This document shows positions 1 through 9,074 of a stretch of DNA of 64,000 nucleotides, in pieces. Below the pieces are notes generated by a model that saw nothing but the letters and a program-made list of their open reading frames with translations, did no database searches and was not told the DNA's origin. This stretch comes from Anderseniella sp963698275 (lineage in GTDB: Bacteria > Pseudomonadota > Alphaproteobacteria > Rhizobiales > Aestuariivirgaceae). Each line of letters starts with the position of its first letter. Position 1 is the stretch's first letter. The stretch is taken from positions 186,001 through 250,000 of the forward strand of contig CAVOQE010000002.1 in the NCBI GenBank assembly GCA_963698275.1. Direction: 5' to 3'. The position numbers were made by a program, and so were the translations under genes.

Positions 1-241
1 TGTCATGCTTGTGGGCGGGATCGGCAGATATGCCCACAATCCTGGTATCTGCTGCTTCGAACGAAGATTTGAGCTGAGTGAAGGCGATTGCTTCCTTGGT
101 GCAGCCCGGTGTGTCATCTTTGGGATAGAAGTATATTACTGCCTTGCGCCCCTTGAGGTCGTTGCTGGAAATCCGTGAAGATGCATCAGCGTCAAGATCG
201 AATTCCGGCATCGCTTGACCTGATTCTAATGAACTGCTCAT
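1..241 (-). CDS. bcp: Thioredoxin-dependent thiol peroxidase (BCP/PrxQ-type peroxiredoxin), 3' part outside window
   Basis: The first 80 residues of a peroxiredoxin are visible on the minus strand; the rest lies left of the window. It begins MSSSLESGQAMPEFDLDADA and carries FYPKDDTPGCTKEAI, the peroxidatic-Cys loop of the BCP/PrxQ family (Cys47). The family reduces H2O2 and organic peroxides in the cytoplasm with thioredoxin as reductant. The resolving Cys five residues downstream in E. coli BCP is Ile52 here, so this looks like a 1-Cys variant. Another in-frame Met (residue 11) is a possible alternative start. The gene diverges from the DUF3971 gene. Confidence 0.9.
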   Translation of the reverse strand, partial: MSSSLESGQAMPEFDLDADASSRISSNDLKGRKAVIYFYPKDDTPGCTKEAIAFTQLKSSFEAADTRIVGISADPAHKHD

Positions 242-497
242 CGCCAAAGAAACTTCCCTGATAAATATTTGGTAAAGGTCTGATTATTTATACTCTTTGA
301 CGGTGAAATCGGGTTTTTTGGAGATGGTCTGGCGATTTTTGCACCAGGTTGTATAAGCACATGATACTAGGTCACAATTGGGCCTTAACCGAATGTAAGG
401 TGAACCACACGCCTTGCACGCCTGCGTGGAGGGCACTAATCATCGCTGGGACTAGCGGTTCCGGGGCTTTGCCACCGGAACAGAAAAGAGCGGAAAC
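242..497. other. Divergent intergenic region upstream of bcp and the DUF3971 gene
   Basis: This 256-bp stretch separates two divergent genes and must hold both promoters. The one clear structure is an inverted repeat with 7-bp arms GTTCCGG (458-464) and CCGGAAC (475-481), about 17 bases before the start of the DUF3971 gene. It could be an operator or an mRNA leader hairpin. I see no coding potential. Confidence 0.4.
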
Positions 498-3400
498 TTG
501 GCCAGCCGGGCACTAAAAGGCATAGCCTGGACAACAGCTGCACTCGCCGTGATGCTTATTGCGGCGGTGATCTATGTCGTGGTCGCATTGTCGTCCGGTC
601 CACTCAGCGTTGGTTTTCTGACGGATATGGTGGAAGACAGGGTCAGCGATTCAATCCCTGGCCTCAAGGTCGAACTGGGTGGGGTTGTGATAGAGCGTGG
701 CAGCGATGGCGGGCATCCGACGTTGCGGCTCGCCAATGTGCGCTTGACCGATTCCAGCGGCAATCTGGTTGCACGCGCGCCACGAGCGGCGATTTCTGTT
801 GATATCGGAGAAATACTGACTGGAAACGTGAAGCCCAAGAAACTCGAACTGATTGGAGCCCGGATTCTGGCCAGGCGCGATGCAGACGGCAATTTTGCGA
901 TGGGTTTTTCCGCCGACAACGAGACAACAGGCAAGTCCGATGTCGGCACACCGTCAGCAGAACCATTTGTACAACCCGGCAACCAGGACAGCGGCTCTAC
1001 CGGCTCGATCGTGGAAACGATCAACAACCTGTTGCAGAACAAGAGTAATGATCCGGGGACCAGGTCGCTGGAGGCGATTGAGGTCACCGAGGCACAAATC
1101 TCGTTCAAGGACGAAATTCAAAATCAGCTTTGGGTTTCTCCCCGGGCCAATCTCAGGTTCAAGCGGGCCGACGGTGGTTTTGCATTGTTCATGGATGCGG
1201 ACATTTCCGCAGACGGCCCAACGTGGCGTACCGAAGTGCTGACAACCTATCGCACTGATTCCAGCGTGTTCAAGGTCGTCGCCAAGGTCGACGGGGTCAC
1301 ACCTGCAGATGTTGCCCGCAAACTGTTTGCATTCAACCAACTCGCCAATATCGACCTGCCCATGTCCGGCGAAATGGAGTTTTCCCTGTCCAACAAGGGG
1401 GAAATGCTGGCGGGCTCAGGTGTTTTGTCTGTGAAGGCAGGTAAAGTATCGTTTCCAGGATACATCTCCGACCCTGTCCTGATTGACGAAGGCGTGCTGC
1501 GGCTGAAATTTGAACCGCAGACCGGTCATCTGTCCATCGATGACTCAACTCTTGTAATCCGCGGTACCGAAGCGCGTTTCAATGGCCGGTTTGCGCCGGT
1601 TCGCAATGAGCAACAAGAGATGATTGCCGCGCGAGTCGAACTCGATGCGCAAAACGTCCATATCGACACCCCCAATGCGGGTGCTGACGGCAGCGTTATA
1701 GACCAGTTCAAACTCAAGGGGCAGGCGCTGTTTGACGAGCAGCGCTTCCTCATCGACGACCTGCTCGTGTTGTCCAGCGATGGTGGGGTGAGAGTTCGAG
1801 GGCAATTCGTTGCAGATGGCGATGCCGTCGGTGTGTACATGGCCGGTCGCGGACGTTCGGTTCGTCACGACCTTATCCGGAAGTTATGGCCACCGGTCAT
1901 CGCGGCACAGTCTCGCAAGTGGTACCGGGAAAACGTGCGCGCGGGCATAGTTGAAGACGCTGAATTTCGGGTCAAACTGTCCGGTGATCAGATAAACAAG
2001 GCACTGGACGGCAAGCCCTTGCCGGTCGATGCGGTCGATCTGAAGTTCAATGCTACAGGTGTCGAGTTCACCTATGCCGACGACCTGCCCCCGATGACCA
2101 ATGCAACCGGCAAGTTTCACCTGACAGGCCAGGTGTTCGATATCGAGGTTGGGGAAGGGGTAATCCCGCTACCATCAGGCAAATCCCTGAGCGTCACCGG
2201 CGGTAACATGCAGATCACGGAGCTCGCTCTGCCAATTTCGCCGGCAACTTTGAATCTGAAGCTGGAGAGCGATGTTGGCGGGTTTCACGAATATGCGGAC
2301 CTTCCGCCTCTGTCACTGGTCAGCGACTCGAGCTTTGACCTGGACTCTGTCAGCGGTCGTGGACTGGTAAATCTCAGACTGGCAATGCCTCTCAAACCCG
2401 GCATCACCTCGTCGGATTTTGCCGTATCTGCAACAGCGACATTGAGCGATGGACAGATCAAGAATGCGATTGAGGGCATTGATATCAAAAATGCACAGAT
2501 CGATCTGCTTCTGGATGACACCATCATAACGGGTAAGGGTACAGCGACACTGGGAGACAAGGCTGCCCAACTGACGTGGCGCCGGCCGCTTAGCAAAAGT
2601 GCAAATGCCGATGAAGACATGACGATTTCGGCGACTTTGACGGACGCAGACAGGCAAAAACTCGGCATTGAACTTGAGCCGTTTCTGGTCGGTCCGACAA
2701 CACTGAAGGTGTCCATGGTCCGCCGGGGTGCGCAAATCATATCGGCAAAGGTAGATGCCGACCTGTCCAAGACATCCATGGCGGTGGATGCCATTGGTTG
2801 GTCTCGAGGGCCGACCGGGAAAACCAGGGCCACTTTCACCGTAAATCTGAACGACGACAAGTTTATCGTGCTCGATGACCTCTCGGTCACCGGCGGGCAG
2901 TTGAAGATACTGGGCAAGGTACGCATAAACCGGAAAACAAGCAGCCTTCATGATGGCTCTTTCCCGCGTTTCATTCTCAGTAATACAAACCAGCTGGCGC
3001 TGGAAATCGACAATTCATCAGGCTCATATCAGTTGGGCGTGGGAGGTGCCAGCCTGGATGCCAGGCCGCTGATATCCCGCATGATGTCCAGTAAGGTCGG
3101 CGGCAGCAGCAGCCTGAAAGAACCGCCGGTTTCCATTAATACGAATATCAGCCGGATCTATGTTCACCGGGGCGAAGTGATCAACAACCTGCAGGGCAGC
3201 CTGGTTACGTCAGGTGGCGCAGTTCAGTCTGCGGAAATAACCGGAAAATATCAAAACGGTGCGCCGATCACCATGCGTATTACCCGGGACAGTAACGGGC
3301 AACGTCGCATGCGGGTAACAGGCAGGGACGCAGGTGCATCCCTGCGCGCGACCAATCTCTATTCAAAGATTTCAGGCGGCACCATCGACTTTGGCGCCAT

Positions 3401-4010
3401 ACTGGGAAATCCCGGACAAGGTGCGATTCAACGTGGCCTGCTGGAAGTCCGGAATTTCTCCGTCCAGAATGAGGCAGCGTTGTCGCAAATCGACAATACC
3501 ACCCGTCAGGCCGGCAGAAATGCAGGCCCCAGAAGAAATGGCCTGCGGCTGTCACGCCTTTCGGTGCCGTTCTCGGTCGACAACAATTTTGTCCGGATCG
3601 GCGATGCGCTGGTTCAAGGCCCTGACATCGGTGCATCGGCGCAGGGCATTATTCGCAAGAACGATCTGGCCATGGATATTGGCGGCACGATAATTCCCGC
3701 CTATGCCCTGAACTCGGCAATTTCAAATGTGCCCGTGCTTGGCGACGTGTTGACCGGCGGTAAGGGTCAGGGGGTGTTCGGATTGAACTTTGCGCTGAAG
3801 GGATCCATGAACAGGCCCCGCTTTCTGGTGAACCCGGTTTCGGCAATTGCGCCGGGGATTTTCCGTAACCTGTTCAATATTGGCGGCGGCCAGACCAATT
3901 CCGACGGCACTGCTCGCGGTTCGCGGCAACAGCGCGGAACGGTTCTGCAGCCTGCAACCGGGCAGCAAAACCAACGGGTGCGTCAACAAAAACTGCAGTC
4001 CACGAAGTGA
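498..4010 (+). CDS. DUF3971 / AsmA-like C-terminal domain protein (YhdP-like envelope protein)
   Basis: A 1170-residue protein with one N-terminal membrane anchor (about residues 9-31) and a long, beta-rich, low-cysteine body. This is the layout of the DUF3971/AsmA-like proteins related to YhdP and TamB, which bridge the inner and outer membranes and are linked to phospholipid transport. The conserved C-terminal part contains IIPAYALNSAISNVPVLGD and LKGSMNRPRFLVNP, and a Gln/Arg-rich tail follows. The start is a TTG preceded by AAAGAGCGGAAAC; no better ATG lies near the membrane segment. The order bcp / DUF3971 / tyrS is common in Rhizobiales. Function beyond the envelope role is inference from the family. 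Confidence 0.88.
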   Translation: MASRALKGIAWTTAALAVMLIAAVIYVVVALSSGPLSVGFLTDMVEDRVSDSIPGLKVELGGVVIERGSDGGHPTLRLANVRLTDSSGNLVARAPRAAISVDIGEILTGNVKPKKLELIGARILARRDADGNFAMGFSADNETTGKSDVGTPSAEPFVQPGNQDSGSTGSIVETINNLLQNKSNDPGTRSLEAIEVTEAQISFKDEIQNQLWVSPRANLRFKRADGGFALFMDADISADGPTWRTEVLTTYRTDSSVFKVVAKVDGVTPADVARKLFAFNQLANIDLPMSGEMEFSLSNKGEMLAGSGVLSVKAGKVSFPGYISDPVLIDEGVLRLKFEPQTGHLSIDDSTLVIRGTEARFNGRFAPVRNEQQEMIAARVELDAQNVHIDTPNAGADGSVIDQFKLKGQALFDEQRFLIDDLLVLSSDGGVRVRGQFVADGDAVGVYMAGRGRSVRHDLIRKLWPPVIAAQSRKWYRENVRAGIVEDAEFRVKLSGDQINKALDGKPLPVDAVDLKFNATGVEFTYADDLPPMTNATGKFHLTGQVFDIEVGEGVIPLPSGKSLSVTGGNMQITELALPISPATLNLKLESDVGGFHEYADLPPLSLVSDSSFDLDSVSGRGLVNLRLAMPLKPGITSSDFAVSATATLSDGQIKNAIEGIDIKNAQIDLLLDDTIITGKGTATLGDKAAQLTWRRPLSKSANADEDMTISATLTDADRQKLGIELEPFLVGPTTLKVSMVRRGAQIISAKVDADLSKTSMAVDAIGWSRGPTGKTRATFTVNLNDDKFIVLDDLSVTGGQLKILGKVRINRKTSSLHDGSFPRFILSNTNQLALEIDNSSGSYQLGVGGASLDARPLISRMMSSKVGGSSSLKEPPVSINTNISRIYVHRGEVINNLQGSLVTSGGAVQSAEITGKYQNGAPITMRITRDSNGQRRMRVTGRDAGASLRATNLYSKISGGTIDFGAILGNPGQGAIQRGLLEVRNFSVQNEAALSQIDNTTRQAGRNAGPRRNGLRLSRLSVPFSVDNNFVRIGDALVQGPDIGASAQGIIRKNDLAMDIGGTIIPAYALNSAISNVPVLGDVLTGGKGQGVFGLNFALKGSMNRPRFLVNPVSAIAPGIFRNLFNIGGGQTNSDGTARGSRQQRGTVLQPATGQQNQRVRQQKLQSTK

Positions 4011-4064
4011 AGCCGGTTCCTGACGTCCGAGTGGCCTGGGTCCAGGTCAACGCATACATCTGAT

Positions 4065-5300
4065 CTATTGGCGCTTCACCAGCGCGTGGCGCTTTTTGCC
4101 CAGTGATATTTTCATCAGGCCATCCGAATTGAAGTCAGCTTCGCCGGCGACATAGCCGGGATCGGTTATTTTTTTATCGTTCACGCTGACCGAGTTGCCG
4201 GTGACGGCACGGCGCACTTCGCCATTGCTGGAGCCAAGACCGGCAGCAACAAACAGTGACAGCAGGCCATCGCCCGGTTTGCCGGAAATTGTCGGCAGGT
4301 CCTGTGCCAGACCGCCTTCTTCAAATGTTTTCTGGGCAGTGGCCGCTGCCGCATCAGCCGCTTCTCGTCCATGCAGCAGGGCTGTGGCTTCATTTGCCAA
4401 CACCTTTTTGGCTTCATTGATTTCCGCGCCGCCGAGTTTCTCCAGCTTGATGATCTCCGCCATTGGCAGCGTGGTGAACAGCTTCAGGAACCGCGCGACA
4501 TCACCGTCTTCCGTGTTGCGCCAGTATTGCCAGAAATCCCACGCCGAGAACTGTTCTGCGTTGAGCCAGACCGCTCCTTGTGCGGTTTTGCCCATCTTCG
4601 CACCTGACGAGGTGGTCAGAAGAGGTGTGGTCAACGCATAAAGCTGATGCGTCCCCATGCGCCGGCCCAGATCAACGCCGTTGATAATATTGCCCCACTG
4701 GTCCGACCCGCCCATCTGCAGGTTGCAGCCATAGCGTCTGGCCAGCTCGACATAGTCGTATGACTGGCAGACCATGTAATTGAACTCGATGAAACTCATT
4801 TCCTGCTCGCGTTCCAGCCGCAGGCGAACTGAATCCATGGTCAGCATCCGGTTGACGGAGAAGTGGCGGCCGACATCGCGCAGCATGTCGATGTAGCTGA
4901 GCTTCAAGAGCCAGTCCGCATTGTCGACCATGACTGCATCCGTCTTGCCGTCACCGAATTGAAGCACCTTCTTGAAGACACCCTTGATCGAAGCCTTGTT
5001 GGCTTCAATTTCTTCGGCTGTGCGCAAGGCGCGGGTTTCGTCCTTGCCGGACGGATCGCCGACCATGGTGGTGCCGCCGCCCATCAAGGTGATGGGTTTG
5101 TTGCCGGTTTCCTGCAGCCAGTGCAGCATCATCATGCTCAGAAAATTGCCGATGTGCAGCGATGGCGCCGTACAATCATAGCCGACATAGGCAATGACTT
5201 CGTGTTTTGCGGCCAGCCCGTCCAGGCCGTCAAAGTCTGAACACTGGTGGATAAAGCCGCGCTCATCGAGCACGTTGAGGAAGTCAGATTTATAGGCCAT
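4065..5300 (-). CDS. tyrS: Tyrosyl-tRNA synthetase
   Basis: 411 residues from the ATG at 5298-5300; the open frame runs further upstream but MAYKSDFLNVL is the usual family N terminus. A class I aminoacyl-tRNA synthetase that charges tRNA-Tyr in the cytoplasm. Visible signatures are HIGN (residues 49-52, the HIGH motif), GGSDQWGNI in the tyrosine site, KMGKT (235-239, the KMSKS loop) and a C-terminal S4 RNA-binding domain (GNSVSVNDKKI). It is convergent with the DUF3971 gene and diverges from anmK, with 49 bp between the two starts. Confidence 0.96.
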   Translation of the reverse strand: MAYKSDFLNVLDERGFIHQCSDFDGLDGLAAKHEVIAYVGYDCTAPSLHIGNFLSMMMLHWLQETGNKPITLMGGGTTMVGDPSGKDETRALRTAEEIEANKASIKGVFKKVLQFGDGKTDAVMVDNADWLLKLSYIDMLRDVGRHFSVNRMLTMDSVRLRLEREQEMSFIEFNYMVCQSYDYVELARRYGCNLQMGGSDQWGNIINGVDLGRRMGTHQLYALTTPLLTTSSGAKMGKTAQGAVWLNAEQFSAWDFWQYWRNTEDGDVARFLKLFTTLPMAEIIKLEKLGGAEINEAKKVLANEATALLHGREAADAAAATAQKTFEEGGLAQDLPTISGKPGDGLLSLFVAAGLGSSNGEVRRAVTGNSVSVNDKKITDPGYVAGEADFNSDGLMKISLGKKRHALVKRQ

Positions 5301-5349
5301 GTAAACACTCTTGTGATAGGTTGTATGCCTCATAGCATGGTGAGGGCGA

Positions 5350-6465
5350 ATGGCAAATCCAATCACGGCAATCGGCTTGATGAGCGGCACCTCAATGGAT
5401 GGCATTGATGTTGCCATGATCCGCACCGACGGTGAAAACACGGTTGAAGCCCTGGCGTTCGAGGCGGTGGATTACGATGCCACCCAGCGGGCTTTGCTGA
5501 GTGAGGCGATGTCCTTGTCCGCCGGCCTGCAGAAACGCGATTCGCGGCCGGGAAAACTGCTGGCAATTGAAGACGATATTACCCGCTGGCATGCCGATGC
5601 GGTTGGCTGGTTCTGCGACAAACACCGTGTTGGCAGGACCGGTGAAGTCGTGGTGGGGTTTCATGGCCAGACCGTGCTGCATCGCCCGGAGATCGGCTTG
5701 ACGGTGCAGCTGGGAGACGGCCAGTCGCTGGCAAACTCGACCGGGCTTAAAGTCGTGGCGGACATGCGCGCCAATGATATGGCTCATGGCGGGCAGGGCG
5801 CGCCGCTGGCGTGTGCGTATCATGCTGCCATGGCTGATCATGTCCCCGGCAGGCCGGTGGCATTCGTGAACATTGGCGGGGTCGGTAACATAACCTTTGT
5901 AGATGAGACCGGCGACCTGCTGGCTTTTGATACCGGGCCGGGCAATGCGCTGATGGATGACTGGTGCCTGCAGCATACGGGCAAGCCCGTCGATATTGAT
6001 GGCGCGCTGGCACGGACAGGCAGGGTGGACGAAGGGGTTCTTGCCGAACTGCGCCGCCACGAATATTTTCTGGAAGCGCCGCCGAAATCTCTGGATCGGG
6101 CCAGCTTCACGCTGGATGCCGTAAAGGATCTGACCCCCGAAGACGGGGCGGCAACGTTGATGATGTTCACCGCGCATACCATTGCCGATGCCTCAGGCTG
6201 GTGCGGTAAAACGCCTGCCTATTGGGTGATATGTGGCGGTGGCCGCAAGAACCGCTTTCTGATGGAATGCCTTGCCGGCCTGATCAACGCACCAGTGGTA
6301 CCGGCCGAAGCCATTCACAGCGACGGAGACGCCGTTGAAGCCGAGGCCTGGGCTTACCTGGCTGTGCGGTCTGTGCGCGGTTTGCCGCTGACCTGGCCCG
6401 GCACGACAGGCACCAGCAAGCCCGTGTCCGGCGGATTGGTGTTTGTCCCTGAAAATCCGGACTAG
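5350..6465 (+). CDS. anmK: Anhydro-N-acetylmuramic acid kinase
   Basis: 371 residues, the usual family length. AnmK converts 1,6-anhydro-MurNAc released from peptidoglycan to MurNAc-6-phosphate using ATP, a step in cell-wall recycling. The N terminus GLMSGTSMDGIDVA is the ATP-binding signature; VNIGGVGNIT and FDTGPGNALMDDW are further conserved motifs of this ASKHA-fold kinase. It diverges from tyrS, an arrangement often seen in alphaproteobacteria. Confidence 0.95.
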   Translation: MANPITAIGLMSGTSMDGIDVAMIRTDGENTVEALAFEAVDYDATQRALLSEAMSLSAGLQKRDSRPGKLLAIEDDITRWHADAVGWFCDKHRVGRTGEVVVGFHGQTVLHRPEIGLTVQLGDGQSLANSTGLKVVADMRANDMAHGGQGAPLACAYHAAMADHVPGRPVAFVNIGGVGNITFVDETGDLLAFDTGPGNALMDDWCLQHTGKPVDIDGALARTGRVDEGVLAELRRHEYFLEAPPKSLDRASFTLDAVKDLTPEDGAATLMMFTAHTIADASGWCGKTPAYWVICGGGRKNRFLMECLAGLINAPVVPAEAIHSDGDAVEAEAWAYLAVRSVRGLPLTWPGTTGTSKPVSGGLVFVPENPD

Positions 6466-6480
6466 GACAAGACGTCCGAA

Positions 6481-7137
6481 CTACTCCTCTTTCAGTTCCA
6501 CTGCGAGACGCTTGTCGAGATAATCAGCGCAGATGTCCGTCAGCTCCGGGATCTTGTCTTCAAAGAAGTGATTGGTATCAGGCATCACTTCATGGTCGAT
6601 CTTGATACCCTTCTGGGTTTTCAGCTTGGCGACAAGAGCGTTGATGGAATCAGCCGGTGTGACAGTGTCATACTGGCCGTTGACGAACAGGCCTGATGCC
6701 GGGCAGGGCGCCAGGAACGAGAAATCGTAATGCTTGGCCAGCGGTGCAATCGAGATAAACCCTGCAATTTCAGGGCGCCGCATCAGCAGTTGCATGGAAA
6801 TCCATGCACCGAATGAAATCCCGACGATCCAGCAGGTCGCCGCTTCCTTGTTGTAGGTCTGCATCCAGTCAAGCGCTGCGGCTGCATCGGAAAGTTCGCC
6901 GGCGCCATTGTCGAACAGGCCCTGTGAACGCCCGACACCGCGGAAATTGAACCGCAGTACCGAGAAACCACGATCACGAAACATGTAATAAAGGTCATGC
7001 ACAATCGGATTGTTCATCGTGCCGCCGAATTGCGGATGCGGATGCAGAATCAGGGCGATGGGTGAGCCATGCTCAGGATTGTGGTGATAGCGGCCTTCAA
7101 TGCGACCGGCGGGTCCGTTAAAAATGACCTCTGGCAT
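6481..7137 (-). CDS. Alpha/beta hydrolase, dienelactone-hydrolase-like
   Basis: 218 residues. A small cytoplasmic alpha/beta hydrolase with the oxyanion segment LILHPHPQFGGTMNN, the nucleophile elbow GISFGA (Ser), the acid region NGQYDTVTP and the late His in DTNHFF, giving a complete Ser-Asp-His triad. This family is widespread in proteobacteria and usually annotated only as alpha/beta hydrolase; its substrate is unknown. It is convergent with anmK (15-bp gap) and diverges from the iscR-suf promoter region. Confidence 0.85.
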   Translation of the reverse strand: MPEVIFNGPAGRIEGRYHHNPEHGSPIALILHPHPQFGGTMNNPIVHDLYYMFRDRGFSVLRFNFRGVGRSQGLFDNGAGELSDAAAALDWMQTYNKEAATCWIVGISFGAWISMQLLMRRPEIAGFISIAPLAKHYDFSFLAPCPASGLFVNGQYDTVTPADSINALVAKLKTQKGIKIDHEVMPDTNHFFEDKIPELTDICADYLDKRLAVELKEE

Positions 7138-7251
7138 AGGTTTGACATCCTGTCTTTAAAAAGGGTTGCCGTGACACGGGTGACGAGGCAACGAGGATTT
7201 GACCCCCTCATCAGCAATTGATGCAAAAAACGCTGAATTTGGCAGGATTGA

Positions 7252-7284
7252 ATTGTTGACTCTGCTTGTCGGGTATTCTATATC
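7252..7284 (+). promoter_or_regulatory. iscR-suf promoter with an IscR type 1-like operator
   Basis: The 25-bp stretch 7252-7276 matches the E. coli IscR type 1 consensus at 20 of 25 positions by eye, with half sites TTGACT and GTCGGGTAT. The left half doubles as a -35 element (TTGACT, 7256-7261), followed after exactly 17 bp by TATATC (-10, 7279-7284). [2Fe-2S]-IscR bound here would block RNA polymerase, giving autorepression of iscR and the suf genes when clusters are plentiful. Sequence match and position are seen; binding is inferred. Confidence 0.75.
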
Positions 7285-7287
7285 CAG

Positions 7288-7304
7288 TTTAGAACTATTC
7301 AAGA
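7288..7304 (+). promoter_or_regulatory. Irr-type iron control element (ICE box)
   Basis: TTTAGAACTATTCAAGA fits the Rhizobiales Irr/ICE consensus TTTAGAA-N3-TTCTAAA, with a perfect left half and 5 of 7 bases in the right half. It lies a few bases downstream of the predicted -10, the position expected for repression. Irr is the haem-responsive Fur-family regulator known to control suf operons in several Rhizobiales. Together with the IscR-like box it suggests dual iron and Fe-S control of the operon. Confidence 0.65.
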
Positions 7305-7316
7305 AACCGCCATGTC

Positions 7317-7333
7317 CCGGGGTCGTGCCCCGG
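7317..7333 (+). other. GC-rich hairpin in the iscR leader
   Basis: CCGGGG, a five-base TCGTG loop and CCCCGG form a 6-bp all-GC stem in the predicted 5' untranslated leader of iscR, 111 bases before the start codon. It has no T-run, so it is not a standard terminator. Confidence 0.4.
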
Positions 7334-7444
7334 AAACGGGAGCTTAGGCGGGGTCTTACACAATTTGACAGCCGGAATGCAAGCTTTACGGGCATCGGGT
7401 CATTCGCCTGACCGTATTCATGCGCCAATACAGCGAGTAACGAC

Positions 7445-7918
7445 ATGAAGCTCTCTACAAAAGGCAGATACGCCGTGATGGCGATGGCTGACATTGCAGC
7501 ACAGCCTGAAGGCGCGCTGGTGCCGCTGGGAGACGTGGCTGAGCGCCAGGACATCTCTCAGGAGTACCTGGAGCAGTTGTTCGCCAAGCTTCGCCGTGCC
7601 GGTCTTGTGGAAAGCCAGCGTGGACCCGGCGGCGGATACAAGCTTGCGCGCCCGGCCGATCGCATAAATATCGCGGATATCGTGACGGCGTCCGACGAAC
7701 CGATGCAGGTGACGCGCTGTCAGGGCGATGCCATTGATGGTTGTGTCAAGGGCGAAAAGTGCGTGACCCATGAACTGTGGGCAGCACTCGGGCGGCAGGT
7801 TTATGGATTTCTGTCAGCGGTCACGCTTGGCGACGTGGTCAACCAGCGCAATCTGGCGCTGGAAGCCTCGATCCGCCGTGCCAAGACACATCCCGTCAGC
7901 AACATGGCTCAGAGTTGA
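7445..7918 (+). CDS. iscR: Rrf2-family Fe-S cluster sensor/regulator IscR
   Basis: 157 residues. The N-terminal winged helix (MKLSTKGRYAVMAMADIA; recognition region QEYLEQLFAKLRRAGLV) is followed by the Fe-S ligand loop Cys92-X7-Cys100-X5-Cys106-X2-His109. This reproduces the three-Cys plus His ligand set of E. coli IscR (92/98/104/107) with two extra residues in the first gap, which argues for IscR rather than another Rrf2 member. First gene of the suf operon and directly downstream of the IscR-like box, so probably autoregulated. Confidence 0.93.
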   Translation: MKLSTKGRYAVMAMADIAAQPEGALVPLGDVAERQDISQEYLEQLFAKLRRAGLVESQRGPGGGYKLARPADRINIADIVTASDEPMQVTRCQGDAIDGCVKGEKCVTHELWAALGRQVYGFLSAVTLGDVVNQRNLALEASIRRAKTHPVSNMAQS

Positions 7919-7930
7919 GTGCCGAAAGCC

Positions 7931-9047
7931 ATGCGTACCTACCTCGACCATAATGCGACCAGCCCCATCAGGCCCGAAGCACGCGATGCAATGCTCGCAG
8001 CGCTTGAACTGCGCGGCAATGCGTCTTCCGTCCATGAGGAAGGCCGCAAGGCGCGCGCGCGTGATCGAAATGGCGCGTGAGGAATTAGCGCGTGCGCTTG
8101 GAACCATTGCGCCGACACTTGTGTTCACCGGCGGCGGCTCGGAAAGCTGTAATCAGGCACTGCGCTGCGTGAGCGCAGACCGCCTCATCGTATCGGCAAT
8201 CGAGCATCCTTGCGTGCTGGAAGCGGCCACCGCGTCGGGCCTGAAGGTTGATGTACTGCCGGTCAATGAAAACGGCGTCATCGATCTGTCTGCACTTGGC
8301 AACCTGCTGGCGAACGGCAACGGCCGTACACTGGTTTCCGTCATGCTGGCCAACAATGAAACCGGTGCCATCCAGCCGATTCGCGATGTTGTGGCGATGG
8401 CTTGCGACCATGACGCCCTGGTGCACTGTGATGCGGTGCAGGCATTTGGCAAACTGCCGGTGAACTTTGGATTGCTGGGTGTCGATTTACTCAGCGTTTC
8501 AGCTCACAAGCTTGGCGGCCCGCAAGGCGTCGGCGCGCTGGTGATCCGCGATGGTTTGCCGGTGTCTCAGCTGATCGCAGGCGGGGGCCAGGAACTTCGG
8601 CGCCGGGCCGGCACGGAGAACGTTGCCGGTATCGCCGGATTTGCAGCCGCGGTTAGCGCTGCGGGCAAAAACGAATCTGATTTCAACGGCTTGCGGGCGA
8701 AACTTGAATCAGTTCTGGCCGCAGGTCCGGGCGAGGTCACCGTGTTCTCGGCAGACGTTGACCGGTTGTCCAACACAGTGTGCTTCGCGCTCACCGGTCT
8801 TGATGCCGATACCGCGTTGATGGCCTTTGATCTGGACGGGATTGCGGTGTCGTCCGGCTCAGCATGTTCGTCCGGCAAAGTGCAGGCAAGCCATGTGCTC
8901 AAGGCCATGGGCGCAAGTGACACACAAACAAAGTCGGCAATCCGGGTGAGCCTGGGATGGTCGTCTACCGTAGAAGATGTGAACAGGTTTTCAGACAGTT
9001 GGCAGAAAATTGCCGCTCGCCATGTGGCGCGTGCGGCGGCTGCCTGA
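7931..9047 (+). pseudogene. IscS/NifS-type cysteine desulfurase, frameshifted as read
   Basis: A class V aminotransferase-fold PLP enzyme that would take sulfur from cysteine for the Suf machinery. The N-terminal part (from ATG 7931, MRTYLDHNATSPI) is in one frame and stops at 8080; the rest continues in a second frame from about 8061 (VIEMAREELARALG) to 9047. The switch is at a (GC)5 run, 8051-8060. Removing one base gives GRKARAVIEMAR, the spacing normal for the family. The body has SAHKLGGPQG (PLP Lys) and SSGSACSSGK (catalytic Cys loop). Both halves are well conserved, so sequence error is the simpler explanation; a true pseudogene or repeat-driven phase switch cannot be excluded. Confidence 0.85.
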
Positions 9048-9074
9048 TCGAACAGCAGGTAAGGAGAGGCGAGA

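Noticed and set aside
2285..2926. Antisense ORF of 213 codons inside the DUF3971 gene
   Set aside because: Shadow of a clearly conserved coding frame; no independent start signal or family.
7770..8060. Open frame before the second half of the desulfurase
   Set aside because: Overlaps the end of iscR and the real N-terminal coding frame; no desulfurase sequence before about 8061.
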